The position numbers and the translations under genes are program-made. From the NCBI GenBank assembly GCA_002104905.1, contig MCFE01000027.1, forward strand, positions 62,001 to 126,000: a DNA stretch of 64,000 nucleotides, written 5' to 3'. The notes beneath the pieces were generated by a model. The model was not told the origin of the DNA, ran no database searches, and was given only the letters and a program-made list of their open reading frames with translations. The DNA is from Basidiobolus meristosporus CBS 931.73. Its lineage: Eukaryota > Basidiobolomycota > Basidiobolomycetes > Basidiobolales > Basidiobolaceae. Shown in pieces: positions 9,544 to 20,494 of this stretch. The first letter of the stretch is position 1, and each line of letters starts with the position of its first letter.

Positions 9544-10200
9544 TCACAACTTCCGAAGCAATGCTGTTTCAAGGGTCTTCACTTACGAATAGCTGAAGAT
9601 GCCATTCCATAATACGATCCATGCAACCTGATCACAATCACACACATCACGCACCAATAATTCGGCCTCGTTGCAACAAAGTGAAGATCAAGTGCTCTCC
9701 CCAACCACCAATATCAAGCTGTCATATGAAAAGGAATCCTGATCTTTGCTAAATCGGTAAACACACAAACGCGCCAGTACGGTCTTTCCACGCTAGTCAG
9801 GCATAGGCCAATTATTTCCAACTGTTATCAATGTTAGTCCTATCTATTAGATTTATTAGAAATGATCCACTATCTGCAGGGCAGCAGAGAGTGCCAAACA
9901 ATCATCTGGAACAAGTGGAATGAAGATAGCGGTGGTATAATGATGCTCCATCATACCTCTTTGAATAGTTAAAGCCAGGGATGTTCTACTTTTACTAACA
10001 CGGGGCTCAGTACTTGGTGGGGAGACAATGGTTGTGTTTATTTCCCTCATGGATTACAATTAAGCTATTTATGGTCCCACTAAATTGTACATAACGCTTA
10101 GTGTTGTTTGGGCAGTAACTTTGGCATTTTCACTATTTCACAGAATTGGTGAATTTCTTCGAAAATTAACTCAAGAAAAATACATTGATTTCGTGATTAG
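9544..10200. other. Intergenic edge between the genic part and the transposon island
   Basis: No gene is seen. Composition becomes clearly more AT-rich from about 9830 on. Recognisable retrotransposon sequence starts at about 10,201. Confidence 0.5.
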
Positions 10201-10393
10201 GAACATGTGTGCAAAGTTTGGGGCTGTTTGGACAACTTTGAGACATGGAATATATTCACCAAAACACCAGGTACCCAGAATATGCAAAGTACATCCCAAC
10301 AAGGAATTTGGCAGAATTCTCTAAGATTTGTAGACTATGATCCAAGTGGCTAAGTTGGGCTAATATTTAGGTGTAATTACAAAATTTTCAATA
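10201..10393 (-). repeat. Truncated copia LTR with an internal micro-inversion
   Basis: This is the 3'-terminal part (as read on plus) of the minus-oriented copia LTR seen complete at 11846-12194. A segment of about 46 bp (about 10246-10291) is inverted: it reads ATTCACCAAAACACCAGGTA, the reverse complement of the family sequence, while both flanks stay in the normal orientation. The end at 10393 is followed by CTCCCACTCAA, the complement of the polypurine tract. Confidence 0.8.
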
Positions 10394-10802
10394 CTCCCAC
10401 TCAACTAGATATTAATATCAGCTAGCTCTAATTGAAATTTGTGATATTCAAATTTGTCTCTAGCCAATGGCTTGGTTAATATGTCTGCAATCATTTCATC
10501 TGTAGGACAGTAAACTTAGTTAACTATGCTATTCTCTATGGCTTCACATATGAAATGATGTACAATATCTATCTGCCTAGTTCTAGCATGAAAAATTAGT
10601 TTTCTACCTAATTGTCTACATCCTTGATCATCTTGAGATATTGTAGTGGGGGCTTTTGACATAGGCCTGAGTCTTTAAAAAGCTTTAATAGCCACATTAC
10701 TGCTTTTGTAGCTGCACAGGCTGTCAAATACTCTGCCTATGTGATGGAAAGTGCTACAGTTGATTGCTTTCTTGAATTCCCTGAAATTGATCCACTACAT
10801 TA
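10394..10802 (-). pseudogene. Copia pol 3' fragment (RNase H), decayed
   Basis: This is homologous at the nucleotide level to 12195-12600 and 16153-16560: the C-terminal RNase H part of copia pol with the polypurine-tract complement at its low-coordinate end. Many substitutions and indels leave no long frame. It is cut off at 10802 by the inserted end of a CACTA-like element. Confidence 0.75.
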
Positions 10803-11205
10803 CCCTATAAAAAAGTTGTCATGATCCCACCAATAGGTGACCACAAAATTCAAATCCCATAACTAGGAAGTATTGATGCTATTAGGACACTGTGCAAAAG
10901 GCATTGGAAAGTAATTTTACCTAAAATTTCACAAAAAACTCAGTCAAAATCTTTCATAAAAGCAAATTCCATGTGGCTTGTGATTTGTTCTCTGCCATTT
11001 CTATCCCTTTCTGATCCTGGACACTAAATCCTCTCCTGAATTTATATAAACTGATTTGCTATTGCCATTTTTTACTCCCCTTACCTCTTGACTCAACTTG
11101 TACTTTCACATTTCATGCATACAAACTGGTTCATTTCTGTTGAATCTCCATATGTAATTCATTTACAAATCATATTGACCTATAGATGTCTCTAAACCCA
11201 ATACC
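10803..11205 (-). mobile_element. CACTA-like element, terminal fragment
   Basis: It starts with CCCTATAAAAAAGTTGTCAT, matching the CCCTATG-type inverted end of the elements at 33609 (reversed) and 62687. It continues with the non-coding and C-terminal part of the second gene, parallel to 62687-63100. The copia sequence breaks off exactly at this end. The other side is truncated by the LTR at 11206. Confidence 0.7.
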
Positions 11206-11532
11206 TGTTGTAGAAAATTTGCAATTCCACCTAAATATTCACCTTATTTAGTCACATAGATCATTACCTTCAAATCCTAGAGATACTGACCAAATTCCTT
11301 GTTGGGATTTACTTGGAATATTTTCACCAATATACCAGGTACCAAGAACATGAAAATTCTCAAAGTTGTCCAAGCAGCCCCAAACTTTGAACACATGTTC
11401 TTGGGACCTTCCTTAACCTATTCTATGTGTTTGCTATGCCAAGACCATGTATAAGTATAAATACTACTTTTACATTCAATAAATCATTAAGTGAAACCAC
11501 ATAATCTACTTATCCTCCCAATCACTTTTGAT
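11206..11532 (+). repeat. Truncated copia LTR, plus orientation
   Basis: Starts TGTTGTAGAAAATTTGC and carries the family TATA (AGTATAAATACT) and AATAAA. It lacks the last 25-30 bp because the next LTR (11533) is inserted near its 3' end. Confidence 0.8.
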
Positions 11533-11845
11533 TGTTGTAAAAATTTGTATTTCCACCTAAATATTCACCTAACTTGGTCACTTGGATCATCATCTTCAAA
11601 TCTTAGAGAGTACTGACCAAAATTCCTTGTTGGGATTTACTTAGAATATTTTCACCAAAATACCAGGTACCCAGAACACAAAAATTCTCAAAGTTGTCCA
11701 AACAGCCCCAAACCTTGCACACATGCTCTTGGGACCTTCCTTAACCTATTCTATTTGTTTACTATGCCAAGACTGGGTAAAAGTATAAATACTACTTTTA
11801 CATTCAATAAATCATTAAGTGAAAACCACATAATCTACTTGTTCT
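11533..11845 (+). repeat. 5' LTR of plus-strand copia C, left part
   Basis: Starts TGTTGTAAAAATTTG and breaks off after CTACTTGTTCT at 11845, where the minus-strand composite element begins. The missing end resumes at 20844. The five bases GTTCT (11841-11845) are repeated at 20844-20848 and are the target-site duplication of that insertion. Confidence 0.9.
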
Positions 11846-12194
11846 TGTTGTAAGAGTCTTGGAGATATTGGAAGTGATTTGGAGGACAAGTAGATTATGT
11901 GGTTTCCACTTAATGATTTATTGAATGTAAAAGTAGTATTTATACTTTTACTTGGTCTTGGCATTACAAACATGTAGAATAGGTTAAGGAAGGTCCCAAG
12001 AACATGTGTGCAAGGTTTTAGGCTGTTTGGACAACTTTGAGAATTTTCATGTTCTGGGTACCTGACATTTTGGTGAAAATATTCGAAGTAAATCCCAACA
12101 AGGAATTTGGTCAGTATCCTCTAGGATTTGAGGGTAATGATCTAAGTGACTAAGTTAGGTGAATATTTAGGTGGAATTACAAATTTTTACAACA
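11846..12194 (-). repeat. Outer 3' LTR of the composite copia
   Basis: 349 bp, TGTTG...CAACA. It is followed by CTCCCACTCAG, the complement of the polypurine tract GAGTGGGAG. Confidence 0.9.
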
Positions 12195-15100
12195 CTCCCA
12201 CTCAGCTAAATGTTCATACTGACTAGTCCAAATTTTGACCTAAGATATTCAAACTTGTCTCTAGCTAATGGTTTGCTAAATATGTCTGCAATCATTTCAT
12301 CTGTAGGACAGTAAACTAAGCTAGCTATGTTTTTCTCTATAGCTTCATGTATGAAATGAGGTCTAATATCTATGTGCTTGGTTCTAGCATGAAAAGTTGG
12401 ATTTCTACCTAATTGTATACATCCTAGATTATCTTGAAATAAAGTAATAGGTGTTTTTTGACATAGGCCTAAATCTGTAAAAAGTTTTCTTAACCACATT
12501 GCTTCTTTTGTAGCTTCACAGGCTGCCATATACTCTGCCTCTGTGGTGGAAAGTGCTACAGTTGGTTGCTTTCTTGAATTCCATGAAATTGCTCCTTTAC
12601 AGTAAAAAAGATGTATCCTGTGGTGAATCTTCTGTCTTCCAAATTTTGTCCCCAATCAGCATCAGAGTATCCCACAAGATCCTGTTCTGAATCCTTATAA
12701 GTATATCTTAAGCGATATCAGCAGTTCCTTTTAGGTATCTAAAAATCCGCTTAACTGCCGCAATATGATCAGATCCATAGTTTGGATTATGTTGGCTGAC
12801 AACTCCCACAGAATATGAGATGTCTGGATGTGTTCCAAGCATGATATACATCAAACTGCCGACCATAGATTGATAAGGAAAGTCAGGGCTTTCAGATGAC
12901 ACCAAGCTCTCTTGATTTGGTTGAGTTTTGACCAAGTTAAGGTTTGTCTCCATTGGGGTAGCTGCCAGTTTACAGTCTTCCATTTGGTACTTCTTTAGTA
13001 TATCTTGAATATACTTGGATTGGCTTAGGGTGATAGTCTGGGTACTTCTGTCTATGGAGAGCTTAATCCCTAAGTAGTAACTGAGTTCTCCCAGATTGGA
13101 CATCTTGAACTCTTTAGATAGGCTGGATTTAGTCTCTTCCGATGTTGCTAGGTTATTGGCGGCTGTAATAAGATCATCCAACTATAGAGCTAATAGAACT
13201 GGATTTGCTCTATCTGGCTTATAATATATACTATAGTCAGCATTACTCCTTTTGAAACTCAAAGATTCCAAATAAGAATCTATCTTGCAATTCCAGGCTC
13301 TTGGTGATTGTTTGAGACCATATAGTGACTTTTTAAGCTTGCAGACCAAATGGGGGTTATCTTGGTCAACAAACCCATCAGGCTGGTCCATATACATGTC
13401 CTCATCAAGTTCTCCATTCAAAAATGCAGTTTTTAAATCCATTTGATGAATAAAAAACTTATATTTGGCTGCAATAGCCAATATTAATCTGATGGAATTA
13501 AACTTGGCTACCGGTGCAAAGGTCTCAGTATAGTCAAGTCCTTTTGTTTGAGAGTATCCTTTGGCTACAAGTCTTGCTTTGTATCTTTCAATAGTACCAT
13601 CAGCCTTGTATTTTGTCTTGAAGACCCATCTGCATCCAATTGATTTTCGGTTGATTGGTAATTTGACCAAGCCCCAAGTTTGATTTTCCATCAGTGCCTG
13701 ATATTCCTCAGTCATTGCAGATCTCCAAAGCTTTGTCTGCGGGCTATTTAGGGCCTCTTTTACAGTCTGGGGCTCATCAATATGGCCTGAATAGGCATAG
13801 GCTAGTTTTGTACCCTCATTGATATAGTAATTTGTGTTGTAATTATTGAATTGTCACCTAAATATTCTTGCTAACTTAGTCACATAGATCTTATTCTGTG
13901 ATTAGCATTCTGTCCTGACTAGATTTCTTGTTGGGATTTACTTATAATATTTTCACCAAATTGTCAGGTACCCAGATTATTATTTTTCTCAAAGTCATCC
14001 AGAAGACCCCAAACTTTGCACACATATTCTTGGGACCTTCCTTAACAAACTCTACACGTTTGTTTCCTCTACTTTATCAAAACTATAAATACCATACTTT
14101 TGATCAATAAATCTACAAGTGAATAACATGTAAATCTTCTAGTTCTCCACATCACTTCCAATACTCCTCAGAATATTGCAACAATTTGGGCTATTTCTTG
14201 TCCAATTTGATCTCCGGGCATTTGATACTGGAATGATCACTTCTGGGATATTCCTGGGCACTGATTCTGGCCAAACCACGGTTGTAGAGTCCTCTGGAGT
14301 GAAAAAATTTTCATTGTTTTGCTCTGATTCAATCCTGACAATTGGTGGACTTGAGATCAAATTTTTGTCATCATGAGATATCATTTTTTGTAAAAATTTG
14401 GAATTTTCATCAAACAACACATCCCTGGACTTGATAAGCTTCTTTGCTTTGGTATTGTAGAGTCTGTATGCCTTACTCTCATTGCAGTAGCCTAAAAATA
14501 TGCATTTTTCACTTTTTGGCTCAAATTTTGACTGATTTCCGGCCAGTTTTTTGGCATATGCTGTACACCCAAACATTCTTAGATGCTCTGCACTTGGTCT
14601 GTATCCATACCATGCTTCAAATGGAGTAGAATCACGAGGTATTCTGTTATAACTCCTATTTTTAAGATATACAGCAGTGGCAACTGATTCCACCCAAAAA
14701 TCATAGGATAATTTTTGATCATGGATCATAGATCTTGCCATATCAATTATTGATCTGTTAGCTCATTCTGCTACCCTGTTTTGCTGTGGGGAGTATGGTA
14801 CAGTAGTCTCTTGCTTTATCCCATGAATTTTGCAGAAGTGGATGAAGAGTTTTGAGGTATATTCTCCACCATTGTCAGAGCGTATTTTCTTGATTTTTTC
14901 ACCAGTTTCTCTCTCCACCATGGCTTTAAACTACCTGAACTTAGACAGAGCTTCTTCCACTCTCTCCATGAAGTAGACCCATGTGTATCTTGTATAATCA
15001 TCAATAGAAGTGATTAAATACTTCATCCCACCTAAGGATAAATTTTGCATAGGTCCACACAGATCTGAGTGAATTAGATCTAATTTTTTCTTAGTTTTGA

Positions 15101-15690
15101 CTAACCCAGAACTCTTGAATGGTTGTCTGGCTTGTTTCCCATATATGCAGGCTTCACAGTGCTCCAAATTAGCTGGGGGATCAATTCTCACTCCAGAAAT
15201 TAGCTGATCTTTGATCATTTTACGCAAATAATCAAAATTGATGTGTCCAAATCTCCTGTGCCAAAGCATTGGTGTCTCTTCATTTAAGTTGCTTATATTG
15301 GCTTCCAAATATGATGGAATATAAGTCAACTTGTATAGATTCTGATCTCTGATGCCCAAAGCAATATGGGTACCATTTTGATCAGTGATCCTGCATCCAG
15401 ATCGTCAAGACTGAAACTGAGTCCTTCTGTTGTGGCCTTGCTTACAGAGAGTAGGTTCTTGGCTATTTCTGGTACATAGAGTACTTCTTTAAAGGTCAAT
15501 GTATGGCTTCCTTCACTGCTTCTAAGGTTTACTTGGATAATTCCTTCTCCCACTTCATCAAGTGTTCTTTTGTCACCCATGAAAACCTTCTTAATTGGAA
15601 TTTCTTGATATTGGGTAAAAAGTTCTTTTTGGTGTGTAAAGTGTTGAGATGCTCCAGAGTCAATATACCACGTCTGAGAATCCTTGTTTG
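12195..15690 (-). pseudogene. Copia pol copy A (integrase-RT-RNase H), disrupted
   Basis: Covers the protease core through RNase H of a Ty1/copia polyprotein, parallel to copy B, but broken by frameshifts, in-frame stops and a solo LTR (13835-14183). Visible parts are the GAG-pre-integrase zinc-binding segment (15250 region), an integrase core with Q-Q-N-G-V-A-E replaced by a stop nearby, RT motifs (W-V-F-K-T-K-Y, A-F-L-N-G-E-L) around 13300-13640, and the T-T-E-A-E-Y-M RNase H motif near 12540. It shares with copia D (26051-26053) a TAG at the same codon of the integrase region (14931-14933). It ends at GTTTG (15686-15690). Confidence 0.85.
13835..14183 (+). repeat. Solo LTR of a second copia subfamily
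   Basis: 349 bp, TGTTGTAATTATTG...ATTGCAACA, with its own TATA (CTATAAATACC) and AATAAA. It is flanked by an exact target-site duplication ATTTG (13830-13834 and 14184-14188), and the uninterrupted sequence is present in pol copy B at about 17785-17800. The same LTR family occurs at 54296-54616. Confidence 0.95.
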
Positions 15691-16152
15691 TGTTGTAAGA
15701 GTCTTGGAGATATTGGAAGTGATTGGGAGAACAAGTAGATTATGTGGTTTTCACTTAATGATTTATTGAATGTAAAAGTAGTATTTATACTTTTACATGG
15801 TCTTGGCATTACAAACACGTTGAATAGGTTAAGGAAGGTCCCAAGAACATGTGTGCAAAGTTTGGGGCTGTTTGGACAACTTTGAGAATTTTCATGTTCT
15901 GGGTACCTGGTATTTTGGTGAAAATATTCTAAGTAAATCCCGACAAGGAATTTGGTCAGTATTCTCTAGGATTTGAAGATGATGATCTAAGTGACTAAGT
16001 TAGGTGAATATTTAGGTGGAAAATACGAATTTTTACAACACTAAGTAAATCCCGACAAGGAATTTGGTCAGTATTCTCTAGGATTTGAAGATGATGATCT
16101 AAGTGACTAAGTTAGGTGAATATTTAGGTGGAAAATACGAATTTTTACAACA
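15691..16152 (-). repeat. Inner copia LTR with a 112-bp terminal duplication
   Basis: A 350-bp LTR (15691-16040) whose last 112 bp (15929-16040) are repeated directly as 16041-16152. It serves as 3' LTR for pol copy B (polypurine-tract complement follows at 16153) and abuts the GTTTG end of pol copy A. It differs from the LTR at 19298-19647 at a single base in the shared 350 bp (CACGTTGAAT against CACGTAGAAT). Confidence 0.9.
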
Positions 16153-16163
16153 CTCCCACTCAG

Positions 16164-19100
16164 CTAAATGTTCATACTGACTAGTCCTAATTTTGACCTA
16201 AGATATTCAAACTTGTCTCTAGCTAATGGTTTGGTAAATATGTCTGCAATCATTTCATCTGTAGGACAGTAAACTAAGCTAACTAAGTTATTCTCTATAG
16301 CTTCACATATGAAATGATGTCTAATATCTATGTGCTTGGTTCTAGCATGAAAAGTTGGATTTCTACCTAATTGTATACATCCTTGATTATCTTGAAATAA
16401 AGTAATAGGCGTTTTTTGACATAGGCCTAAATCTGTAAAGAGCTTTCTTAACCACATTGCTTCTTTTGTAGCTTCACAGGCTGCCATATACTCTGCCTCT
16501 GTAGTAGAAAGTGCTACGGTTGGTTGCTTTCTTGAATTCCATGAAATGGCTCCTTTACAGTAAAGAAAGGTGTATCCTGTGGTGGATCTTCTGTCTTCTA
16601 AATTTTGTCCCCAATCAGCATCAGAGTATCCCACAAGATCCTGTTCTGAATCCATATAAGTGTATCTTAAACAGATATCAGCAGTTCCTTTTAGGTATCT
16701 AAAAATCCGCTTAACTGCTGCAATATGATCAGATCCATAATTCTGATTATGTTGGCTGACAACTCCCACTGAATATGAGATATCTGGACGTGTTCCAAGC
16801 ATGATATACATCAGACTGCCGACCATAGATTGATAAGGAAAGTCAGGGCTTTCAGATGGCACCAAGCTCTCTTGATTTGGTTGAGTTTTGACCAAGTTAA
16901 GGTTTGTCTCCATTGGGGTAGCTGCCGGTTTACAGTCTTCCATTTTGTACTTCTTTAGTATATCTTGAATATACTTGGATTGGCTTAGGGTAATAGTCTG
17001 GGTACTTCTGTCTATGGAGAACTTAATCCCTAAGTAGTAACTAAGTTCTCCTAGATTGGACATCTTGAACTCCTTAGATAGGCTGGATTTAGTCTCTGCC
17101 AATGTTTCTAGGTTATTGGCGGCTATAATAAGATCATCCACATATAGAGCTAATAGAACTGGATTTGCTCTATCTGGCTTATAGTATATACTATAGTCAG
17201 CATTACTCCTTTTAAAACTCAAAGATTCCAAATAAGAATCTATCTTGCAATTCCAGGCTCTCGGTGATTGTTTGAGACCATATAGTGACTTTTTAAGCTT
17301 GCAGACCAAATGGGGGTTATCTTGGTCAACAAAACCATCAGGCTGGTCCATATACACGTCCTCATCAAGTTCTCCATTCAAAAATGCAGTTTTTAAATCC
17401 ATTTGATGAATAAAAAACTTATATTTGGCTGCAATAGCCAATATTAATCTGATGGAATTAAACTTGGCTACCGGTGCAAAGGTCTCAGTATAGTCAAGTC
17501 CTTTTGTTTGAGAGTATCCTTTGGCTACAAGTCTTGCTTTGTATCTTTCAATTGTACCATCAGCCTTGTATTTTGTCTTGAAGACCCATCTGCATCCAAT
17601 TGATTTTCGGTTGATTGGTAATTTGACTAAGTCCCAAGTTTGATTTTCCATCAGGGCCTGATATTCCTCAGTCATTGCAGATCTCCAAAACTTTGTCTGA
17701 GGGCTATTTAGGGCCTCTTTTACAGTCTGGGGTTCATCAACATGGACTGAATAGGCATAGGCTAAGTTTGTACCCTCATTGATATAGTAATTTGGGCTAT
17801 TTCTTGTCCGATTGGATCTCCGGGCATTTGATACTGGAATGATCACTTCTGGGATATTCCTGGGCACTGATTCTGGCCAAACCACGGTTGTAGAGTCCTC
17901 TGGAGTGAAAAAATTTTCATTGTTTTGCTCTGATTCAATCCTGACAATTGGTGGACTTGAGATCAAATTTTCGTCATCATCTGATGTCATTTTTTGTGAA
18001 AATTTTGAATTTTCATCAAACAACACATCCCTGGACTTGATCAGCTTCTTTGCTTCGGTATTGTAGAGTCTGTATGCCTTACTCTCATTGCAGTAGCCCA
18101 AAAATATGCATTTTACACTTTTTGGCTCAAATTTTGACTGATTTCCGGCCAGTTTTTTGGCATATGCTGTACACCCAAATATTCTTAGATGTTCTGCACT
18201 TGGTCTGTATCCATACCATGCTTCAAATGGAGTAGAATCACGAAGTATTCTGTTATAACTCCTATTTTTAAGATATACAGCAGTGGCAACTGATTCCGCC
18301 CAAAAATCATAGGATAATTTTTGATCATGGATCATAGATCTTGCCATATCAATTATTGATCTGTTAGCTTGTTCTGCTACTCCATTTTGCTGTGGGGAGT
18401 ATGGTACAGTAGTCTCTTGCTTTATCCCATGAATTTTGCAGAAGTGGATGAAGAGTTTTGAGGTATATTCTCCACCATTGTCAGAGCGTATTTTCTTGAT
18501 TTTTTCACCAGTTTCTCTCTCCACCATGGCTTTGAACTCCCTGAGCTTAGACAGAGCTTCTTCCTTTCTCTCCATGAAGTAGACCCATGTGTATCTTGTA
18601 TAATCATCAATAAAAGTGATTAAATACTTCATCCCGCCTAAGGATAAATTTTGCATAGGTCCACACAGATCTGAGTGAATTAGATCTAATTTTTTCTTAG
18701 TTTTGATTAACCCAGAGCTCTTGAATGGTTGTCTGGCTTGTTTCCCATATATGCAGGCTTCACAGTGCTCCAAAATAGCTGGGGGATCAATTTTCACTCC
18801 AGAAATTAGCTGATCTTTGATCATTTTACGCAAATAATCAAAATTGATGTGTCCAAATCTCCTGTGCCAAAGCATTGGTGTTTCTTCATTTAAGTTACTT
18901 ATATTGGCTTCCAGATATGATGGAATATAAGTCAACTTGTATAGGTTCTGATCTCTGATGCCCAAAGCAATATGGGCACCATTTTGATCAGTGATCCTGC
19001 ATCCAGAATTGTCAAAACTGAAACTGAGTCCTTCTGCTGTGGCCTTGCTTACAGAGAGTAGGTTCTTGGCTATTTCTGGTACATAGAGTACTTCTTTAAA

Positions 19101-19295
19101 GGTCAGTGTATGGCTTCCTTCACTGCTTCTAAGGTTTACTTGGATAGTTCCTTCTCCCACTGCATCAAGTGTTCTATTGTCACCCATGAAAACCTTCTTA
19201 ATTGGAATTTCTTGATATTGGGTAAAAAGTTCTTTTTGGTGTGTAAAGTGTTGAGATGCTCCAGAGTCAATATACCACGTCTGAGAATCCTTGTT
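16164..19295 (-). CDS. Copia pol copy B: protease-integrase-RT-RNase H, open
   Basis: The best-preserved retrotransposon reading frame in the window, about 1040 codons without a stop (1007 from the internal ATG at 19187). Domain order is the Ty1/copia one: protease active site D-S-G-A-S at the start, the pre-integrase H-x3-H and C-x2-C zinc-binding segment, the integrase core with its D...D...E (Q-Q-N-G-V-A-E-Q near the Glu), reverse transcriptase with A-L-Y-V-D-D-L, and RNase H with S-T-T-E-A-E-Y. The frame ends with S-M-N-I about 10 bp before the polypurine tract. It is separated from gag only by the inner LTR (19298-19647), so it is not translated from a complete element. No frameshift site is needed, since gag and pol would form one frame. 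Confidence 0.85.
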   Translation of the reverse strand, partial: NKDSQTWYIDSGASQHFTHQKELFTQYQEIPIKKVFMGDNRTLDAVGEGTIQVNLRSSEGSHTLTFKEVLYVPEIAKNLLSVSKATAEGLSFSFDNSGCRITDQNGAHIALGIRDQNLYKLTYIPSYLEANISNLNEETPMLWHRRFGHINFDYLRKMIKDQLISGVKIDPPAILEHCEACIYGKQARQPFKSSGLIKTKKKLDLIHSDLCGPMQNLSLGGMKYLITFIDDYTRYTWVYFMERKEEALSKLREFKAMVERETGEKIKKIRSDNGGEYTSKLFIHFCKIHGIKQETTVPYSPQQNGVAEQANRSIIDMARSMIHDQKLSYDFWAESVATAVYLKNRSYNRILRDSTPFEAWYGYRPSAEHLRIFGCTAYAKKLAGNQSKFEPKSVKCIFLGYCNESKAYRLYNTEAKKLIKSRDVLFDENSKFSQKMTSDDDENLISSPPIVRIESEQNNENFFTPEDSTTVVWPESVPRNIPEVIIPVSNARRSNRTRNSPNYYINEGTNLAYAYSVHVDEPQTVKEALNSPQTKFWRSAMTEEYQALMENQTWDLVKLPINRKSIGCRWVFKTKYKADGTIERYKARLVAKGYSQTKGLDYTETFAPVAKFNSIRLILAIAAKYKFFIHQMDLKTAFLNGELDEDVYMDQPDGFVDQDNPHLVCKLKKSLYGLKQSPRAWNCKIDSYLESLSFKRSNADYSIYYKPDRANPVLLALYVDDLIIAANNLETLAETKSSLSKEFKMSNLGELSYYLGIKFSIDRSTQTITLSQSKYIQDILKKYKMEDCKPAATPMETNLNLVKTQPNQESLVPSESPDFPYQSMVGSLMYIMLGTRPDISYSVGVVSQHNQNYGSDHIAAVKRIFRYLKGTADICLRYTYMDSEQDLVGYSDADWGQNLEDRRSTTGYTFLYCKGAISWNSRKQPTVALSTTEAEYMAACEATKEAMWLRKLFTDLGLCQKTPITLFQDNQGCIQLGRNPTFHARTKHIDIRHHFICEAIENNLVSLVYCPTDEMIADIFTKPLARDKFEYLRSKLGLVSMNI

Positions 19296-19297
19296 TG

Positions 19298-19647
19298 TGT
19301 TGTAAGAGTCTTGGAGATATTGGAAGTGATTGGGAGAACAAGTAGATTATGTGGTTTTCACTTAATGATTTATTGAATGTAAAAGTAGTATTTATACTTT
19401 TACATGGTCTTGGCATTACAAACACGTAGAATAGGTTAAGGAAGGTCCCAAGAACATGTGTGCAAAGTTTGGGGCTGTTTGGACAACTTTGAGAATTTTC
19501 ATGTTCTGGGTACCTGGTATTTTGGTGAAAATATTCTAAGTAAATCCCGACAAGGAATTTGGTCAGTATTCTCTAGGATTTGAAGATGATGATCTAAGTG
19601 ACTAAGTTAGGTGAATATTTAGGTGGAAAATACGAATTTTTACAACA
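19298..19647 (-). repeat. Inner copia LTR between gag and pol
   Basis: 350 bp, TGTTG...CAACA, with GTTTG directly on both sides (19293-19297 and 19648-19652). The uninterrupted junction is present in copia D around 25295-25310, so this LTR interrupts a once continuous gag-protease frame. Confidence 0.95.
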
Positions 19648-20490
19648 GTTTGTGGTCATATTTAGTGCAGATATGAATAGTCTATCTTCAGTTGTTGCAG
19701 CATTTCCATATTCAGGCTTCTTTTGCTGATAATCTCTCTTTTTAAGACACCGGTCTGATGTGTGTCCTTTCCTTTTGCAGTAGTTGCAAAATAGGTTGCT
19801 GTTGCCTTTGTGGGGTCTTGGGTACCTCCTTTGTTGGTTATCATTGCTTATTAAAGCATTTTCTTCTTCCTTCTTATTGGCGCTTGATTTTCTTAATTCT
19901 TCATCCAGGAGCCTTCCATATATGTAATTTAAGGTCAAAACTTCAGTTCTGGACTCTAGGGCTGATACAAGGCCCTGAAACCTGTCTGTCAGGCTATTCA
20001 GGATGGTAGCTATCACATCCTCATCAGTAGTTGGTACACCCACAGATTCCATCTCATCTACTAGCAGGGTAATTCTGTTAATTAGATTTTTCATTTCTTC
20101 TCCTGGTAGCATCTTTGTAGTAACAAATTTTTGTCTCAGATACATTTTCTTTGCAGCTGAACATGACTGGTAGGTGTCTTCTAATGCCTTCCAGGCATTC
20201 TTTGCCGTTTTTGCTCTTGAGCATTGAATTAGCAATTTGTCCTTGACATTAAGGCAAATGCAGTTAAAGGCACTTTGTTCTTTCTTTTGGTACTTTAAGG
20301 CTTCCTCTCCCACATTTTTAGGAGGGCATTCTTCTCCTATGACAATATCCCAAAGGCCTCTTTCTTGTGGAAGCATCTTCATCTTCACCTTCCACACTTG
20401 GTAGTTGGATCCATCCAACTTTTCAGCAGAGAGAAAAATTCCAGTAATAGCAGTAGTAGAAATTGCAGAGAGTGACAGCTTGGGTCTCAT
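19594..20490 (-). CDS. Copia gag (capsid and zinc knuckle), cut by the LTR
   Basis: The gag part of the polyprotein. It has an N-terminal K-L-D-G-S-N-Y-x-x-W-K motif and a helical capsid region (UBN2/retrotran_gag type) with L-L-x-E-x-x-L-W. A central segment contains M-E-S-V-G-V-P-T-T-D-E-D. The zinc knuckle C-N-Y-C-x4-H-x4-C lies near the end. The native frame runs to 19653; the last 18 codons are read into the inserted LTR. The ATG at 20490 lies inside the primer-binding site. No internal stop or frameshift is seen. Confidence 0.85.
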   Translation of the reverse strand: MRPKLSLSAISTTAITGIFLSAEKLDGSNYQVWKVKMKMLPQERGLWDIVIGEECPPKNVGEEALKYQKKEQSAFNCICLNVKDKLLIQCSRAKTAKNAWKALEDTYQSCSAAKKMYLRQKFVTTKMLPGEEMKNLINRITLLVDEMESVGVPTTDEDVIATILNSLTDRFQGLVSALESRTEVLTLNYIYGRLLDEELRKSSANKKEEENALISNDNQQRRYPRPHKGNSNLFCNYCKRKGHTSDRCLKKRDYQQKKPEYGNAATTEDRLFISALNMTTNCCKNSYFPPKYSPNLVT

Positions 20491-20494
20491 AACC
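20483..20494 (-). promoter_or_regulatory. Primer-binding site of the composite copia
   Basis: On the minus strand GGTTATGAGACC directly follows the LTR end. It differs at one position from GGTTATGAGCCC seen in copia C and D, which is complementary to the anticodon arm of initiator tRNA-Met. Confidence 0.75.

Noticed and set aside
13928-14110. 60-codon ORF inside the LTR at 13835-14183
   Set aside because: It lies wholly within a solo LTR and is a chance open frame.
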